From Chalara sp. BL73 (lineage: Eukaryota > Ascomycota > Leotiomycetes > Helotiales), in NCBI GenBank assembly GCA_918026815.1, contig CAKJVC010000172.1, positions 62,001-126,000 on the forward strand: DNA of 64,000 nucleotides, given 5' to 3'. How positions within the stretch are numbered: position 1 is the first letter of the stretch; the number at the start of each line of letters is the position of its first letter. The notes beneath the pieces are model-generated. The model did not search any database. It had not been told where the DNA came from and worked only from the letters and a program-made list of their open reading frames with translations. The position numbers were made by a program, and so were the translations under genes. Below, piece by piece: positions 48,524 through 59,212 of this stretch.

Positions 48524-50185
48524 CTACTTTGCAAACAACAGACCACCTTTCATCAGAGCCTTGATAGCTGTTGCCATTTTCCGGCCGTTAACACCCGGGA
48601 TGGCCGGGCTTTCCTCCACTGCTTTGATGTTCTTCCCTGGATCCCCTTCGACTCCGGGAATTCTCTCAATGCCAACAACCCTGTGTAAAATTTCCCACTT
48701 GACTGTTTCTTCATTGACGACGCCGAGTTTTTTTACCACGTCATCACCAGCTACACCAATAGCCGCGAGAGCATCATAAAGTGTACATTTATCGAGTAAT
48801 GCAAAAGCTTCATCTGCGCTTGTTGGGTGATTCGTTCGTATGTGCTTTCCCTCTGTATTCAACAGGTACTCCCCGGCCACATCTCTCTTGTAGGATGAGC
48901 TTGGCGTCCAACTCGTTTTGTTGATGAGGTACCACTCTTCGTTCATAAATGATGCGAACCGTGTACCTTCGTGGCCACAAGATGTATAGAAATGCCGCTC
49001 CTGATGCCAGTGTATCGTTTTGAGATATCGACCAATACCATGCCCATCCCTGCTCAGCTCTTGAAAGAAATCAACCGAGATAGGGGTGGCAAATGCGGCT
49101 GCCTTGCCCCACACAGTGGATGGGATTTCATTCAAGTTCATGAAGTCATGCCACACTGTTGCTGCCTTGAAGTGATATTTGTTATTTGCGCCAGCCTTTA
49201 AGGGTGTCGTATAGTTAGTTTGGGGGTCCACACTATAAGCTCCTTGAATGTGCACATGATCCAGAGAATCTTTGGTTAAAAGTCCAGGGAATTTGTTTGA
49301 AAATTCGGCAATATCCATCAAAGATGAAATGAGGAGAAGTTTGACCTTGCACTTATCCTTGATAGCATTGCTGAAGATATTGTGGAGGAGACTTGAGCCA
49401 TCGTCAATGCGATCATTCTCTGCAGCCAAGAAATCGCAATAACCGAACTCATAGTGGTTTTCCTTGTGGATCTTGCTCGCCTCATCCTCAGGTGGAATTC
49501 CCTGGGAGCCGATGCCAACCGGGATGTCTCGTAGGTTCATCTTATCCAACGTGCCTCTTGCCAGCCTGGCGCGCTTTGCTGCAGGGTTAAGATTTGTGAC
49601 GACGCCGACCAGTTCAATCACTTGTAAGCGGTGGAGCTCTGCTAGAACAACAAGAGCCGTAAGGTCGTCGAGATCCTTCCCAATATCGCTAATAACGGCA
49701 ACTCGAGGAGGCGAGATGCCTTTGGCTCTTCGTGCCTGAACAACCTCTCCAAGCGCTTGATAGACGCTATTATGCTCATCACTCAAGCCTTGACGCATCA
49801 TCCCGGAGATCCCTCTTGATTTATTTTTTAGTTTCCAAAACATTTTGAGAAGAGGTTGTTGACTGCCATAGGGTAGGACTGCTGTTTGTGATAATTCTGG
49901 GCAGGTTTCTGTTTGCAGTCTTGGGTTCTTTGTTAGCAACTGGCGCATTGTTTGAGTCTTTGAAGTGTACCTTTGGGAGTGAATCACAAGCTTAGTCCTG
50001 ACGCTCCAACCCAAGTCATAGATACTTAGTAGTGTATCGTAACATCGTGACTTGAGTTCCATCTGACCAGACCAACCCACTTCCAATGCATCAAAAAGTT
50101 TTATAAGTATTTCGAAGAGAATGATCGAAATGGCATTGTAAGCCATTATACTTGTGTTGATAGCTACTCTAAAGCCTATTTCCAA
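48524..50185 (-). CDS. Inosine/uridine-preferring nucleoside hydrolase-like protein
   Basis: 553 aa if read from the first ATG. The homologous part begins around residue 145 (S-V-Y-Q-A-L-G-E-V-V-Q), so the true start may be one of several internal ATGs. The domain start is A-V-I-S-D-I-G-K-D-L-D-D-L-T-A-L, the position of the metal-binding D-T-D-P-G-x-D-D motif of IU nucleoside hydrolases. The first Asp and the final Asp pair are kept, while the second Asp is Gly and the conserved Gly is Asp. Later segments (L-V-G-V-V-T-N-L-N-P, L-L-L-I-S-S-L-M-D-I-A, H-I-Q-G-A-Y, a W-H-D-F region) fit the fold. A fungal subfamily with this G-K-D variant exists to my recollection. Catalysis on nucleosides is not assured. 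Confidence 0.75.
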   Translation of the reverse strand: MEIGFRVAINTSIMAYNAISIILFEILIKLFDALEVGWSGQMELKSRCYDTLLSIYDLGWSVRTKLVIHSQRYTSKTQTMRQLLTKNPRLQTETCPELSQTAVLPYGSQQPLLKMFWKLKNKSRGISGMMRQGLSDEHNSVYQALGEVVQARRAKGISPPRVAVISDIGKDLDDLTALVVLAELHRLQVIELVGVVTNLNPAAKRARLARGTLDKMNLRDIPVGIGSQGIPPEDEASKIHKENHYEFGYCDFLAAENDRIDDGSSLLHNIFSNAIKDKCKVKLLLISSLMDIAEFSNKFPGLLTKDSLDHVHIQGAYSVDPQTNYTTPLKAGANNKYHFKAATVWHDFMNLNEIPSTVWGKAAAFATPISVDFFQELSRDGHGIGRYLKTIHWHQERHFYTSCGHEGTRFASFMNEEWYLINKTSWTPSSSYKRDVAGEYLLNTEGKHIRTNHPTSADEAFALLDKCTLYDALAAIGVAGDDVVKKLGVVNEETVKWEILHRVVGIERIPGVEGDPGKNIKAVEESPAIPGVNGRKMATAIKALMKGGLLFAK

Positions 50186-51372
50186 CCCTGGCTGACCTTT
50201 CTTTGTAGTCGGCCATTGTAACGTGAATATAGATTGCTTGTGACATATTAGAACTAAGCTAATCTATTCTACTTCAGGGTATTAGCAACTCGTGTTTCGG
50301 TGAGTCTCGTGAGATATCAAACGACCTGGCCAACGGCCGCTGCATAGCCGCTAAGCTAACAACCTTATTATTTGCTATGGTAGTATAGTATTGACTGTGA
50401 AGAGCTTCGCAGCCTAGCTGAACAGCAATAGAAGAAACATTCGACTGTGGCTGCTACTTGTTCCAGCCAATTGCGTGACTCTAGTCCTCTCTTTCTTGCA
50501 GATGAGCTTACGCTCCAAATAGGATCTTCCCCTTTCACCGTTACTATATCCCGAGTTCTATCCATAATCCCTTGAACTGTCTCGTGATTTGTTGGTTCGC
50601 GAAGGATATGTGGATTTGGGCAGGGTATCGTGGTCAAGCCTCATTGTCATCCGAACAATCTTGGCAAACTACTTTAATGACCCGCCATGAGCATGTGGAA
50701 TATCCACCCAATCGCAGCGTTTAAATCCAGTGGTTAATGCGTGAGACTCATGGCGTCCGCCCTTTCTGCGATTTGCAACAAAACCACGATTTAAGTGATT
50801 CTTTGATGCTTATTGGATAAAGAATCACCAAATTATTGGTCCATCGAGATTGCCACTCACTGTGGCCATAATAGATAGCCAAAAAAGAGTCAGAGCCCAG
50901 ATTCCGACCATATGGTATTTCGTGAATGCATTTGCGCAAAATGTCAGTCATGACGGATTTTGAATCCAGATTCCGTCTCCAGATCCTCGAATGCCTGCAG
51001 GAGCGACCGTAAATTTCTGTTGGAAAAGGTGTCACCGATTGGAATCGCGCGCGAAACGCCTGTCAAAGATGCCAGAGGCGGAGCTCACCGGTAAGCGAAG
51101 CGTGTTTCCCACATGCTCAGCCTTGTGTCATGGCCGGGCCATAATACCAGGACCCCGGAAAGTAGAGAGTCAGGCCGTTGGTTTTGGCGACCAAAAATCG
51201 CCTCGTGATTGCCTTCAGTCGAACTAAAATAGGCTACTGTTTGTTCTATAAGGCCGGCTCGGTTCGTAATCCCAAACCAACATTCAAATTCTCATTTTCT
51301 AGTAGACATATTGCTCAGGGTCTCGTTTTCTAGAAAGCGTTTTCCCCAAGATTTCATTTATTTGCCACAGAG
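50186..51372. other. Intergenic
   Basis: No gene supported. Confidence 0.5.
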
Positions 51373-52044
51373 ATGGCTCTCTATACCTTTGCACATTCGG
51401 AGACGATGCCTCTCGATATCGCTCCCAAAATATTACAGAATGGAAGATCCGTTTACGGCGCTTCTCCTCCACCACCAATTAATGCTGAAAACAAGGAAGA
51501 TACACGAGCACGGAGGACTCAGCAGGCCAAGATCATTGTTGGATTTCCTGGTATAGGGAAGAGTACTATCGTGAAAGATATCGCCACAAATCCAGAGAAG
51601 TACAAATGGCTGGGAATCGCTCAGATCCTGGACGAGCCAAATTATGCCAAAGGAAAAGAGGTCGAGTTCCGGACTGCTCTCCTTGATCTGGTTCAAGAAC
51701 CAGGTCATGTTCTTCTGCTTCCTGCACACGGTTGGGTATGTGCATTGACATTCCTCCGAAGTGTGTACTGATATATTTCACAGATTGGAGATTTTCTTGT
51801 TGAGCAGAAGCTATCCTTCACCTCTGTCTTCCCAACACGCGATGCGAAGGAAGAGTATCGAACTCGATATGTAAACAGGGGAAGCCCTGTGGCCCTGATA
51901 GAAAAGATTTATAGCCTGTGGGATATTTTCATCGACGGTATGGAATCCACGCAGCAACACTGTAACCATGTTATCCTTAAGAAGGAACAATATCTTGCGG
52001 ATGTGTTTCCAATAATCATGAAGAGAGACTCTACATCAGATTGA
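51373..52044 (+). CDS. P-loop NTPase, kinase-like, phage-type
   Basis: 207 aa from exons 51373-51735 and 51784-52044; the 48-nt intron (gtatgt to ttcacag) keeps phase. Walker A is I-I-V-G-F-P-G-I-G-K-S-T at about residues 55-66. After it come a short strand and A-L-L-D-L-V-Q-E-P-G-H-V-L-L-L-P-A-H, which can serve as Walker B-like strand, then F-T-S-V-F-P-T-R-D-A-K-E-E-Y-R-T-R-Y, an Arg-rich lid-like segment. The layout resembles small deoxynucleotide-kinase-like or predicted ATPase proteins of large phages, related copies of which I recall in fungi. The family name is a recollection and the role is unknown. No neighbouring phage or viral gene is visible. Confidence 0.65.
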
Positions 52045-53977
52045 TGATTTAGACCCATATTGGATTCGATCTAAATAAATCGGAACCTGAACTATAAAGG
52101 AAAGCGAGAAGAACCTCAATTAGGTGGACTCTCATGTAAGTCGAATCGCAATGCTCGAAGTGTGGTCTATTCTAATCAAGCACAGAGCATGATATCCACC
52201 AAGAGCTGAGCCGCGAGGACGGTGAGAGGTGCAAATATAGGACTTATAACCCCTTTCGTCAGTAGTAGGGTAGCAGGAGGAGAATGATCGCTTGAGAACG
52301 TGTGGGGGTAGATACTGTTACTAGTGAAGACCCTAGCACGCCATTGTTAATGGAGATTCCATTCCGGTCCACCAAAACCAACATACTAAAGTTGCTTTGT
52401 GAAGCCTTCTAGTGTACTTTCCTATTCTCCCAATGCTCCACTCCATTCCCGATTGTATGATCGTTTAGGTTTAACGCCGCCGTTGAAGAGAAAGGGCATG
52501 CAAAATGCGGCACTGCGGTCTCCTCTGCGCATTCAATGTTTGGCTTGTCGTGTAGTCTCGGGCTGGAGTTTCAAGTCCTTCAGGAATATAAGGTATCGGA
52601 TAACGTTCGAAGTCCAAAATGTAGGATCTAACCTTTAGGATCTTGTGTCGTATCCTATTGTGTTGTTAGCCGAATTAGAACGCAATATAGCTTATTAGCC
52701 TGTTCACCAATGAAACCCCGCCTGTCTATCCCATCCTTCCTCTCAGCAAGTATTAAACATAACTTAGCTCTGCGTTTATAATCCTTCTGCAATGCCATTG
52801 CAATGATTAGACCCTCCACCCCTAGTCAAACGTGAAGGATTTGTTCCTGGGATCCGGCGAGGATGTCCACCTCGCATTCTCCAGACATGCATGGCACATC
52901 GGATTCCGAAGGGTCCTATTACAGACGCTATTGGACCATTTCAGCACAATGTGACATGATAGAGGTGTGCTGAGGTACCTGGGGCGAGGCAAATCAAAAT
53001 CGCAGAGTTGACATGAAGGCGACTGCGCCCGTGCCATTGTGCCAAGACACCATGTTAGCCTCACCAACTCACGGACCAGGAAAGTTCTCAACCACAAAAG
53101 TCGATATCACTGGCAGTGTGAAACTTATCTCCTCTCTTACCACGTCTCTTATATGAAGCGATAATTGCAGCACATACCAGAAAGCGCTCTTGCCTCTACT
53201 ATACGTGCGGAGTAGAAGCGCGGCTCCAATTTCGGCAAAGTGTTTTCAGACACAATGGCAGATCGATGAATTCTATGCCTTGGGTTATCTCGTGTCACTT
53301 TTCTTCGATGGGATATCTCTCAAGGCGAAGTACGTGGATATTTAGTTACTTGCCTTTGATGGCCAGGCTATGATGAAGCAAAGTTTGTTCTTGATTGAGC
53401 ACAGAAACTGACAACAACCTTAGAGTGCGGAAAATAAATGCATGTTAACTTTACAAGCCAATTGGCATATTATTATTTTAAAAGGCAGGTTGCTTCTCCC
53501 TTGGGTACTCCCAGTATTCCCTCTATAACATTCAAAGGGTTTTCTGTATATCATAATATAAAACAGGCTACTGTTTCAAAGCTTGCAGAGGGGCGCGATT
53601 TAGGAGTCTCACTCTCGTGCGACCTAGTTTAGGAGTACTGGATTGATTAGTAGTTAAAAGTTTAATCCTTTGAGTCTGTGGCTGCATTGTCAAAAGTCGA
53701 AAAGTCTTGACTCGAGCTAGAGTGGTTTCAGTGTTTCCACGGCCAAACCAACAATATACGTACGTTAATCACTGACGGCAGGTAGAGAAGAATCCAGGAA
53801 GGGTAACTAGATGATAAAGGACGGAAGTGATTCTATTAGTTCTATATCTCTGAGCCCCACTCTCACAAGCGAGGGCTGCGATAACCTTAAGCCACATCCC
53901 TCCAATCGGCCGCATGACAGATTTCCTAAGTGTATCACATTTTTTTCTCTTCTCATATTCAACAAGCAACTTTCATC
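52045..53977. other. Long intergenic region left of the RiPP-like cluster
   Basis: About 1.9 kb with no supported gene. A CGGCCG at about 53907 sits 70 bp upstream of the hydrolase start. Confidence 0.5.
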
Positions 53978-56253
53978 ATGGATGCCAAAGGAGTACATGG
54001 GCCGGCCTGCCATAGAGGTGGTACTTCTTTGGCAGCGCAAGAAAAACGAATGGGGAGGATGATCAGGCTGAGCCTTACACTTAGCGTGATCAGTCTGTAT
54101 CTCGTGACCCAGATGTTCTTGGTAATGTGGAAGAATGGCTCATTTGACTCTTTCGGCATGCATGCATCGTCACAGAAGGAATATCCAGAGAAGAGAGGCT
54201 GGTGGAGCGTACGGGCTCGGAGCCCTAGACTAGATTCCAGCTAACAAGCATCAGATAACCCCTACCACAGACTTAGTGTGGCATAACTGCTATGAGAAGT
54301 ATGACTGTGCAAAATTAGATGTAAGAGAAACCAAACTCGATATAATGAAATGTATTAGTTAAATCTGAAAATAGGTTCCGCTCGATTGGATTGATCCTTC
54401 AGATGAGCTTCGAACTTCAATAGCTATCATAAGATTTAATGCCACAGATCGAGAAAACTATAGAGGGCCAGTGTTCATTAATCCTGGTCTGTTTCTAGCC
54501 CTCTTAACTAGCATAAACTTACCAGGTGTACAGGCGGCCCTGGGGGATCTGGTGTGTGGTTTGTGAAACGCCTCGCACCTTACTATCAAATGGTTGTTGG
54601 GAAGAATCACGTAAGATGCCTTATGAACGTTCTGAACAATATTCTAATGGCCCTCGGCTTAGGATATCATCAGCTTCGATCCTCGTGGCGGTGAGTGATG
54701 TTCTTTCTGCGTAGAGCTGTGACCCTTGTAAGCTCATCCTTCTAGTGGGAAAATCCATGCCTCGAATCGACTGCTGGGAATCCGACGAGAATGCTCGCAT
54801 CTGGGAAATGAAAGATGCAGAAGTCATCGATGCCCATCCGGGTACATTGTATGATGCCTATGCTCATGCTTCGGCCTTCTCAAAGCAATGTGCAAGTATG
54901 ATTGGGGGTGGCAACCGGACAAGCACGCTTCTGTCGGATAGAAGTCTAGCGGAAGCAGGTCCTGGTAGGTTTGTCTCAACGGCATCTGTGGCCCGTGATA
55001 TGCTTGAAATTATGGAAAAGGCTGGCCAGAAAAAGTTGAGATACTGGGGCTTTAGCTATGGCACGGTGTTAGGGACCACGTTTGCAACAATGTTTCCGGA
55101 CAGAATCGATCGAATGGTAAATGACGGTACGTTTTAGCTTGATTTGATAGAAACTTCCTAATGTGTGTAGGTAACGTAGATGCAGTAGAGTTTACCGCAG
55201 GAAATGGTACACACTTCGTTCAAGATACAGATAAGGTTATGGATGCATTCTACCGATTCTGCCATCAGGCTGGCCCTGAAAACTGCACATTTTATGCCTC
55301 ATCGCCTAGAGAGATCGAGACTAGACTAGAACGCCTTCTAAAAACCATTCGAAAGCATCCAATCATCGTTCCAGCTCCGCAGTTCTCCAACAAGAGGCCC
55401 GAAGTGGTGTCTTTCTCCTCCGTACGGCGTATGATCGCCAGTGCACTATACAGGCCATTGTTGATGTTTCCTTCACTCGCAGACGCTCTTGCAGCGCTCG
55501 AAGAAGGTAACGGGCGTCCATTTATCGATTTCTCCGGCCAGGGAGCTGGGGATCCCATTCTCTGTGAAAACGAGCCTGGCCCAACACCTGAACTACCAGA
55601 AGTAGAAGACTCCCCAGATGCTACTAACGCAATCCTTTGCTCCGATGGTGGGCTTATGGCAGATACTGCTGATGAATTTGGAGGTTATGTAGATAAGTTG
55701 GTAGCTTTGAGCAAGAGCGCAGGAGCCACAATGGCACACATGCGGTTAGCATGTATGGGTTGGACGGTTGAGGCAAAATGGAGATTCGCAGGTATGGAAA
55801 TCCGATATTCTCGTCATATGATTCTGACAAATCGCGTTAGGTCCATTTGAAGGAAACACCAGCTTCCCAATCTTGTGGGTGGCAAACACAGGAGATAACG
55901 TAACACCTCTACGGAGTGCAGTGCAAAATGCCAAAGGATTTCCAGGATCTGTGGTCCTTGTTCTCGATACTTATGGTGTAAGTTTTGCTCCTCATGCATA
56001 TAATATACACTTGTGATGCTGATTAGATAAATAGCACACAAGCTTAGCCATGCCATCACGATGCACAGCAAAGGCAATTAATGCATATTTCCAAGACGGA
56101 AAGCTCCCGCCACCAGATACCGTCTGTGATCCAGATATGATGCCGTTTGATAAATTCAACATTACGGTTGTCCGTCCCGGCAGCAGCGACGCGAACGAAG
56201 AATTAGACTCTGCTTTACTGAACTTGATGTTAGCCCCGGTTATCAAGCCATGA
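53978..56253 (+). CDS. Alpha/beta hydrolase, peptidase S33/TAP-like, membrane-anchored
   Basis: Serine hydrolase of the tripeptidyl-aminopeptidase-like S33 group. The start at 53978 precedes a single hydrophobic segment (I-R-L-S-L-T-L-S-V-I-S-L-Y-L), suggesting a type II membrane anchor. Eight or so exons join in phase: W-W-S to I-T-P-T-T-D; A-K-L-D to V-P-L-D-W; N-P to G-G-P-G-G-S-G (oxyanion loop); then D-I-I-S-F-D-P-R-G-V-G. The nucleophile elbow is W-G-F-S-Y-G-T. The catalytic Asp lies in V-A-N-T-G-D-N-V-T-P-L and the His in D-T-Y-G-H-T-S, within the TAP-like C-terminal domain. All three catalytic residues are present. It ends 559 bp from the convergent UstYa-like gene. Its place in the putative RiPP cluster makes trimming of the peptide a reasonable hypothesis. 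Confidence 0.85.
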
Positions 56254-56811
56254 TATGATAAATCTCCTGTTGTATTGCGCAATTTTGAACCATGAACAAG
56301 GTGTGCGTCGATGTTTGTGTTACGCAGGGTTGTTTTTGGCGTTAGGAAGTTACGAAGATATCCACTTTACATACTCTAATACTCAAATTGTATGATGTTA
56401 TCCACACCTAAGTCTTTGCCAGTGCGTGTGCTTAGTTTTAATCATTGTGTGTAGTCGTGAGCTCTCATACTCACTTTTCTACATTATCCAACAAAATAAT
56501 GAGTCAGTATGGTTTCCTAAATAACTGTTGGCTGACAGCTTCTGTTTTGAACTGTCCTCAACTATTTATGAAAGGCTGGCGATCAACCTCCATTTCAAGA
56601 ACATATGGATGAAGTGTAGGATTGCGCCAAGAAGTTAAATTCAGTGGTATCCGTAGTCTGTTTATTTAGCCAATGTGTGTAGCTCTTAAACCAGGTGACT
56701 AAATAACTACTAAACTGGGGTACATTTCCGCCGCTACATAAATTTTTCTTGTCATACGGTGAGCCTGATCACAAAGACGGAATTAAATACTTTTTATGGA
56801 GCATCTCCAGG
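56254..56811. other. Convergent intergenic
   Basis: 3' flanks of the hydrolase and of the UstYa-like gene. Nothing else seen. Confidence 0.5.
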
Positions 56812-58078
56812 CTATACAAGATCATGGTTCTTAAAATTGAGACCAGGGTCAAGTCTGTGTCCCAGTTCTGTACCGCTATGTCCAAGCCACGGAGCTGGCC
56901 AAACCCATGTATCATTTGGCAAAGGGAATTTCGCCATAGCCTCAAACTTTTCTCTATCCACTGCATTGTCATTTGCCCAATCTACCAAAGCGCCAAAGTC
57001 GCGGCATTTGTGGCTGATGCTGAAGTCAGGCCACGGCTCTTTGAAAGTTTCCATCCACGAGTAGGTGTACATGTCGGTCGACCCATAGCATTTAATATTT
57101 TGAAGCAGATTATCCACACAGTGGGTGAGATGGACCCACGGAAAGGTATCATTATTAGGAAGATCGTTTTCGGCACCCGGATATCTGCTGAAAGCTGCTC
57201 GACGAAGCATGTTTACGCAACTGATGTGTATGACTCAAATTAGCATAATTGTTTGGTTCACCTTGGCGCCACGAATATTCGAGATTCAAGCTGAAAATAT
57301 TGGAATTTTGAATACATACTGAATTTGGTGGAACTTCATAATTTAGCTTTTATCTCGAAAATGTCAGGGAAGAAAACCTACCATATCCATCGATGCCATA
57401 TATGCATTGTCACCGAGCCCCCACTGAGAGATTTAGACAGTTTTTGGATGAATTTGAATAGATACTTACGTATTCATCTGGATACCTGGCAGCGGTATTG
57501 GGATCTTTACCCAGCTTCAACACCTGCTCTTTGGTAATCGCAAACATCGGGAATTGCTCATATGTATCGTGCCAGAGAGCATCTGTTGCTGGTCCGGGAC
57601 CTATTCTGCCTATTCCACGGGACTCGGGTGCGAAGAGAGTACCGTTCATTTGCATAGTATGCATTGGGATTTCGGTGTCATCTAATATTGGAGCTGCATG
57701 TCATTTGAGCTAAGTTAGTCGAAGGTCTCTTTTGCGTCGAGGATAAGAGAAAATATGGAATTTACAGTAGAATGATGTCAACTTCAGCGCAGTTCTATAA
57801 TCGCAATATCCTTCGGTTAGATGATTTGATCTACCATAAGGCGAGAAATAGAGGGGCGTGATAAAGATAAGGGCCATAATAATATTCGAAGTTAATGATA
57901 TCCATAGCAAGAATTCGAAATATCTAATCCTAAGACATTGCGGAAAGAGTGTCTGATTAAGGGCGGCCGCCCCTTTCTGTACCTCACAAACATCTTCCGA
58001 AGGCATGATATTGTATTTGAATTGCATGAGCATCGTCGGTATTATGAAGGAAAGGAATGAGGAGGTGGAAGTTTTCAT
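56812..58078 (-). CDS. UstYa-like (DUF3328) oxidase
   Basis: Member of the UstYa/DUF3328 family, which in dikaritin pathways carries out oxidative cyclisation of the core peptide. 338 aa if five exons are joined: 58078-57766, 57693-57470, 57423-57382, 57290-57262 and 57220-56812, all in phase. One membrane helix (Y-F-E-F-L-L-W-I-S-L-T-S-N-I-I-M-A) is followed by the family markers Y-S-P-I-L-D-D, M-N-G-T-L-F-A-P, D-A-L-W-H-D-T-Y and Y-P-D-E-Y-W-G-L-G-D-N-A-Y. The second metal motif is intact, H-L-T-H-C-V-D-N-L-L-Q. The first HxxHC motif is not recoverable: only C-V-N-M-L-R-R is left after the 29-nt exon, whose boundaries are uncertain. Start may also be an internal ATG. Divergent from the precursor gene. 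Confidence 0.8.
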
Positions 58079-58426
58079 CCCCTGTCAGAGTTGCCCAAGA
58101 TTTAGAGAGGAGAAAAGCAATGTAACTTCATAATGGTTGCACACGAAAAACAAAACGTTACTATACATGACCAAACTAAGCTGCATCTAGCCGCCTATCG
58201 CGCTTCACTCCAAGGCTCTGCAGTCTGAAGTGTTTTTTTCTTATGTTGAGGCCAAACGGCATCGCTCATATAAACTACATAAACAGTCACAGTCTCCCAA
58301 TTCTCCAAGTTCCAATGTCCATCGCTTTAATAAGCATAGATCGGTGCTTAAGGTAGTCCATGACACAGAGTAACCAACTGCCGTTAACTAGGTCGATGAT
58401 GTTGCAAAAGTCGGAAGCATGATATA

Positions 58427-58440
58427 TGCGGCTCGCCGCA
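58427..58440. promoter_or_regulatory. Perfect palindrome TGCGG-CTCG-CCGCA (CGG-N4-CCG)
   Basis: The arms TGCGG and CCGCA are perfect reverse complements flanking a 4-nt centre. CGG inverted pairs at fixed spacing are the known recognition form for Zn2Cys6 dimers. It is about 350 bp from both divergent starts. Confidence 0.5.
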
Positions 58441-58703
58441 ACACATTTGATGGCACACGACATTTTTGCAGTACTTGATTCCGCTACCTTTAAACCTTGA
58501 CAGTCTATGACGCCTACTCCCTTAGGTGGGAACGATTTGTGACTTGTTAGGCGTTTGAAGTACGGCATACTTGCTAAGAGTAGGTCGCAGCACAAGCAGG
58601 ATAGTACAGCCATAGTGGCATGATTATTATCTGAGTATGCATTCTACGTTATCGTGTGTTCTACAGCGCTACTTTAGTTCCGAGTCCTGCGTCACCTATT
58701 TTG

Positions 58704-58733
58704 TATTTAAGGGCGGCTTTCCGCTCTTAAATA
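58704..58733. promoter_or_regulatory. 30-bp inverted repeat containing CGG-N4-CCG
   Basis: Two 13-bp arms (left tatttaagggcgg) match as reverse complements at 12 of 13 positions around a CTTT centre, giving CGG-CTTT-CCG in the middle. It ends 60 bp upstream of the precursor ATG. Confidence 0.6.
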
Positions 58734-58793
58734 CCGTAGAGATACCAATCGATCCAACAGTTTATATTAAGAGATCATTTACCACATCAAAAT

Positions 58794-59212
58794 ATGCATT
58801 TCGTCAAGTTCGCCACCATCCTCAGTCTTTCTTTTTTCACTGTTGCTCTCCCACTCTACGATGCATCTTCGTCAAGCTCGGCCAATGCCGATTCACAGCT
58901 CCAGAAACGGCTTGCAACATACCTGCTCTCAGATGGAGAAGTGCAGAAGCGGCTCGCGACGTACGCGCTTTCTGACGGAGAATTAGAGAAAAGATTTGCC
59001 ACTTATATACTCTCCGATGAAGAGCTGGAGAAACGGTAAGACGTCCTTCCTCATTCCAGCTAAATTTCAAACGCAACAAGAAAGTTCTAGGACTCTAGGT
59101 CCTGATGCTAATATTTATATGTAGATTCGCAACGTATCTTGTAGATCTTCCAACGGAGGTGGCGAGCAGGGGAATGGCAACAGACGTTATCGGTGTTGGA
59201 CGGAAGGCATGA
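58794..59212 (+). CDS. Secreted RiPP precursor with Kex2-spaced repeats
   Basis: Likely ribosomal peptide precursor of dikaritin type, 109 aa from exons 58794-59035 and 59125-59212. Residues 1-19 are a signal peptide (M-H-F-V-K-F-A-T-I-L-S-L-S-F-F-T-V-A-L). A Ser-rich leader ends in K-R at 38-39. Three 14-residue units follow, each [L/F]-A-T-Y-x-L-S-D-[G/E]-E-x-x-K-R (residues 40-81), so every unit is released by Lys-Arg cleavage as known for Kex2. A fourth, divergent copy starts F-A-T-Y-L-V-D-L-P and has no terminal K-R. The 89-nt intron splits the last Arg codon of unit 3. Invariant Tyr at position 4 suits the Tyr-based ether cyclisation known from ustiloxin-type peptides. The adjacent UstYa-like gene supports this. 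The core sequence is not one I recognise; biological activity is unknown. Confidence 0.85.
58911..59151 (+). repeat. 42-bp core-peptide repeats, three and a partial fourth
   Basis: Tandem 14-codon units at 58911-58952, 58953-58994 and 58995-59124 (the last interrupted by the intron in its final codon), then the diverged copy from 59126. Coordinates of unit borders are set by the Lys-Arg codons. Confidence 0.75.

Larger units (their letters stand above)
58079..58793. promoter_or_regulatory. Divergent promoter, UstYa-like oxidase / RiPP precursor
   Basis: 715 bp between two divergent starts. It holds two CGG-N4-CCG palindromes (58427-58440 and 58704-58733) described separately. A TATATTAAG box lies about 25 bp upstream of the precursor ATG. 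Confidence 0.6.

Noticed and set aside
54526..54714. Separate small gene within the S33 hydrolase locus
   Set aside because: The frame covers hydrolase exons in another phase; the in-phase exon chain explains the sequence better.
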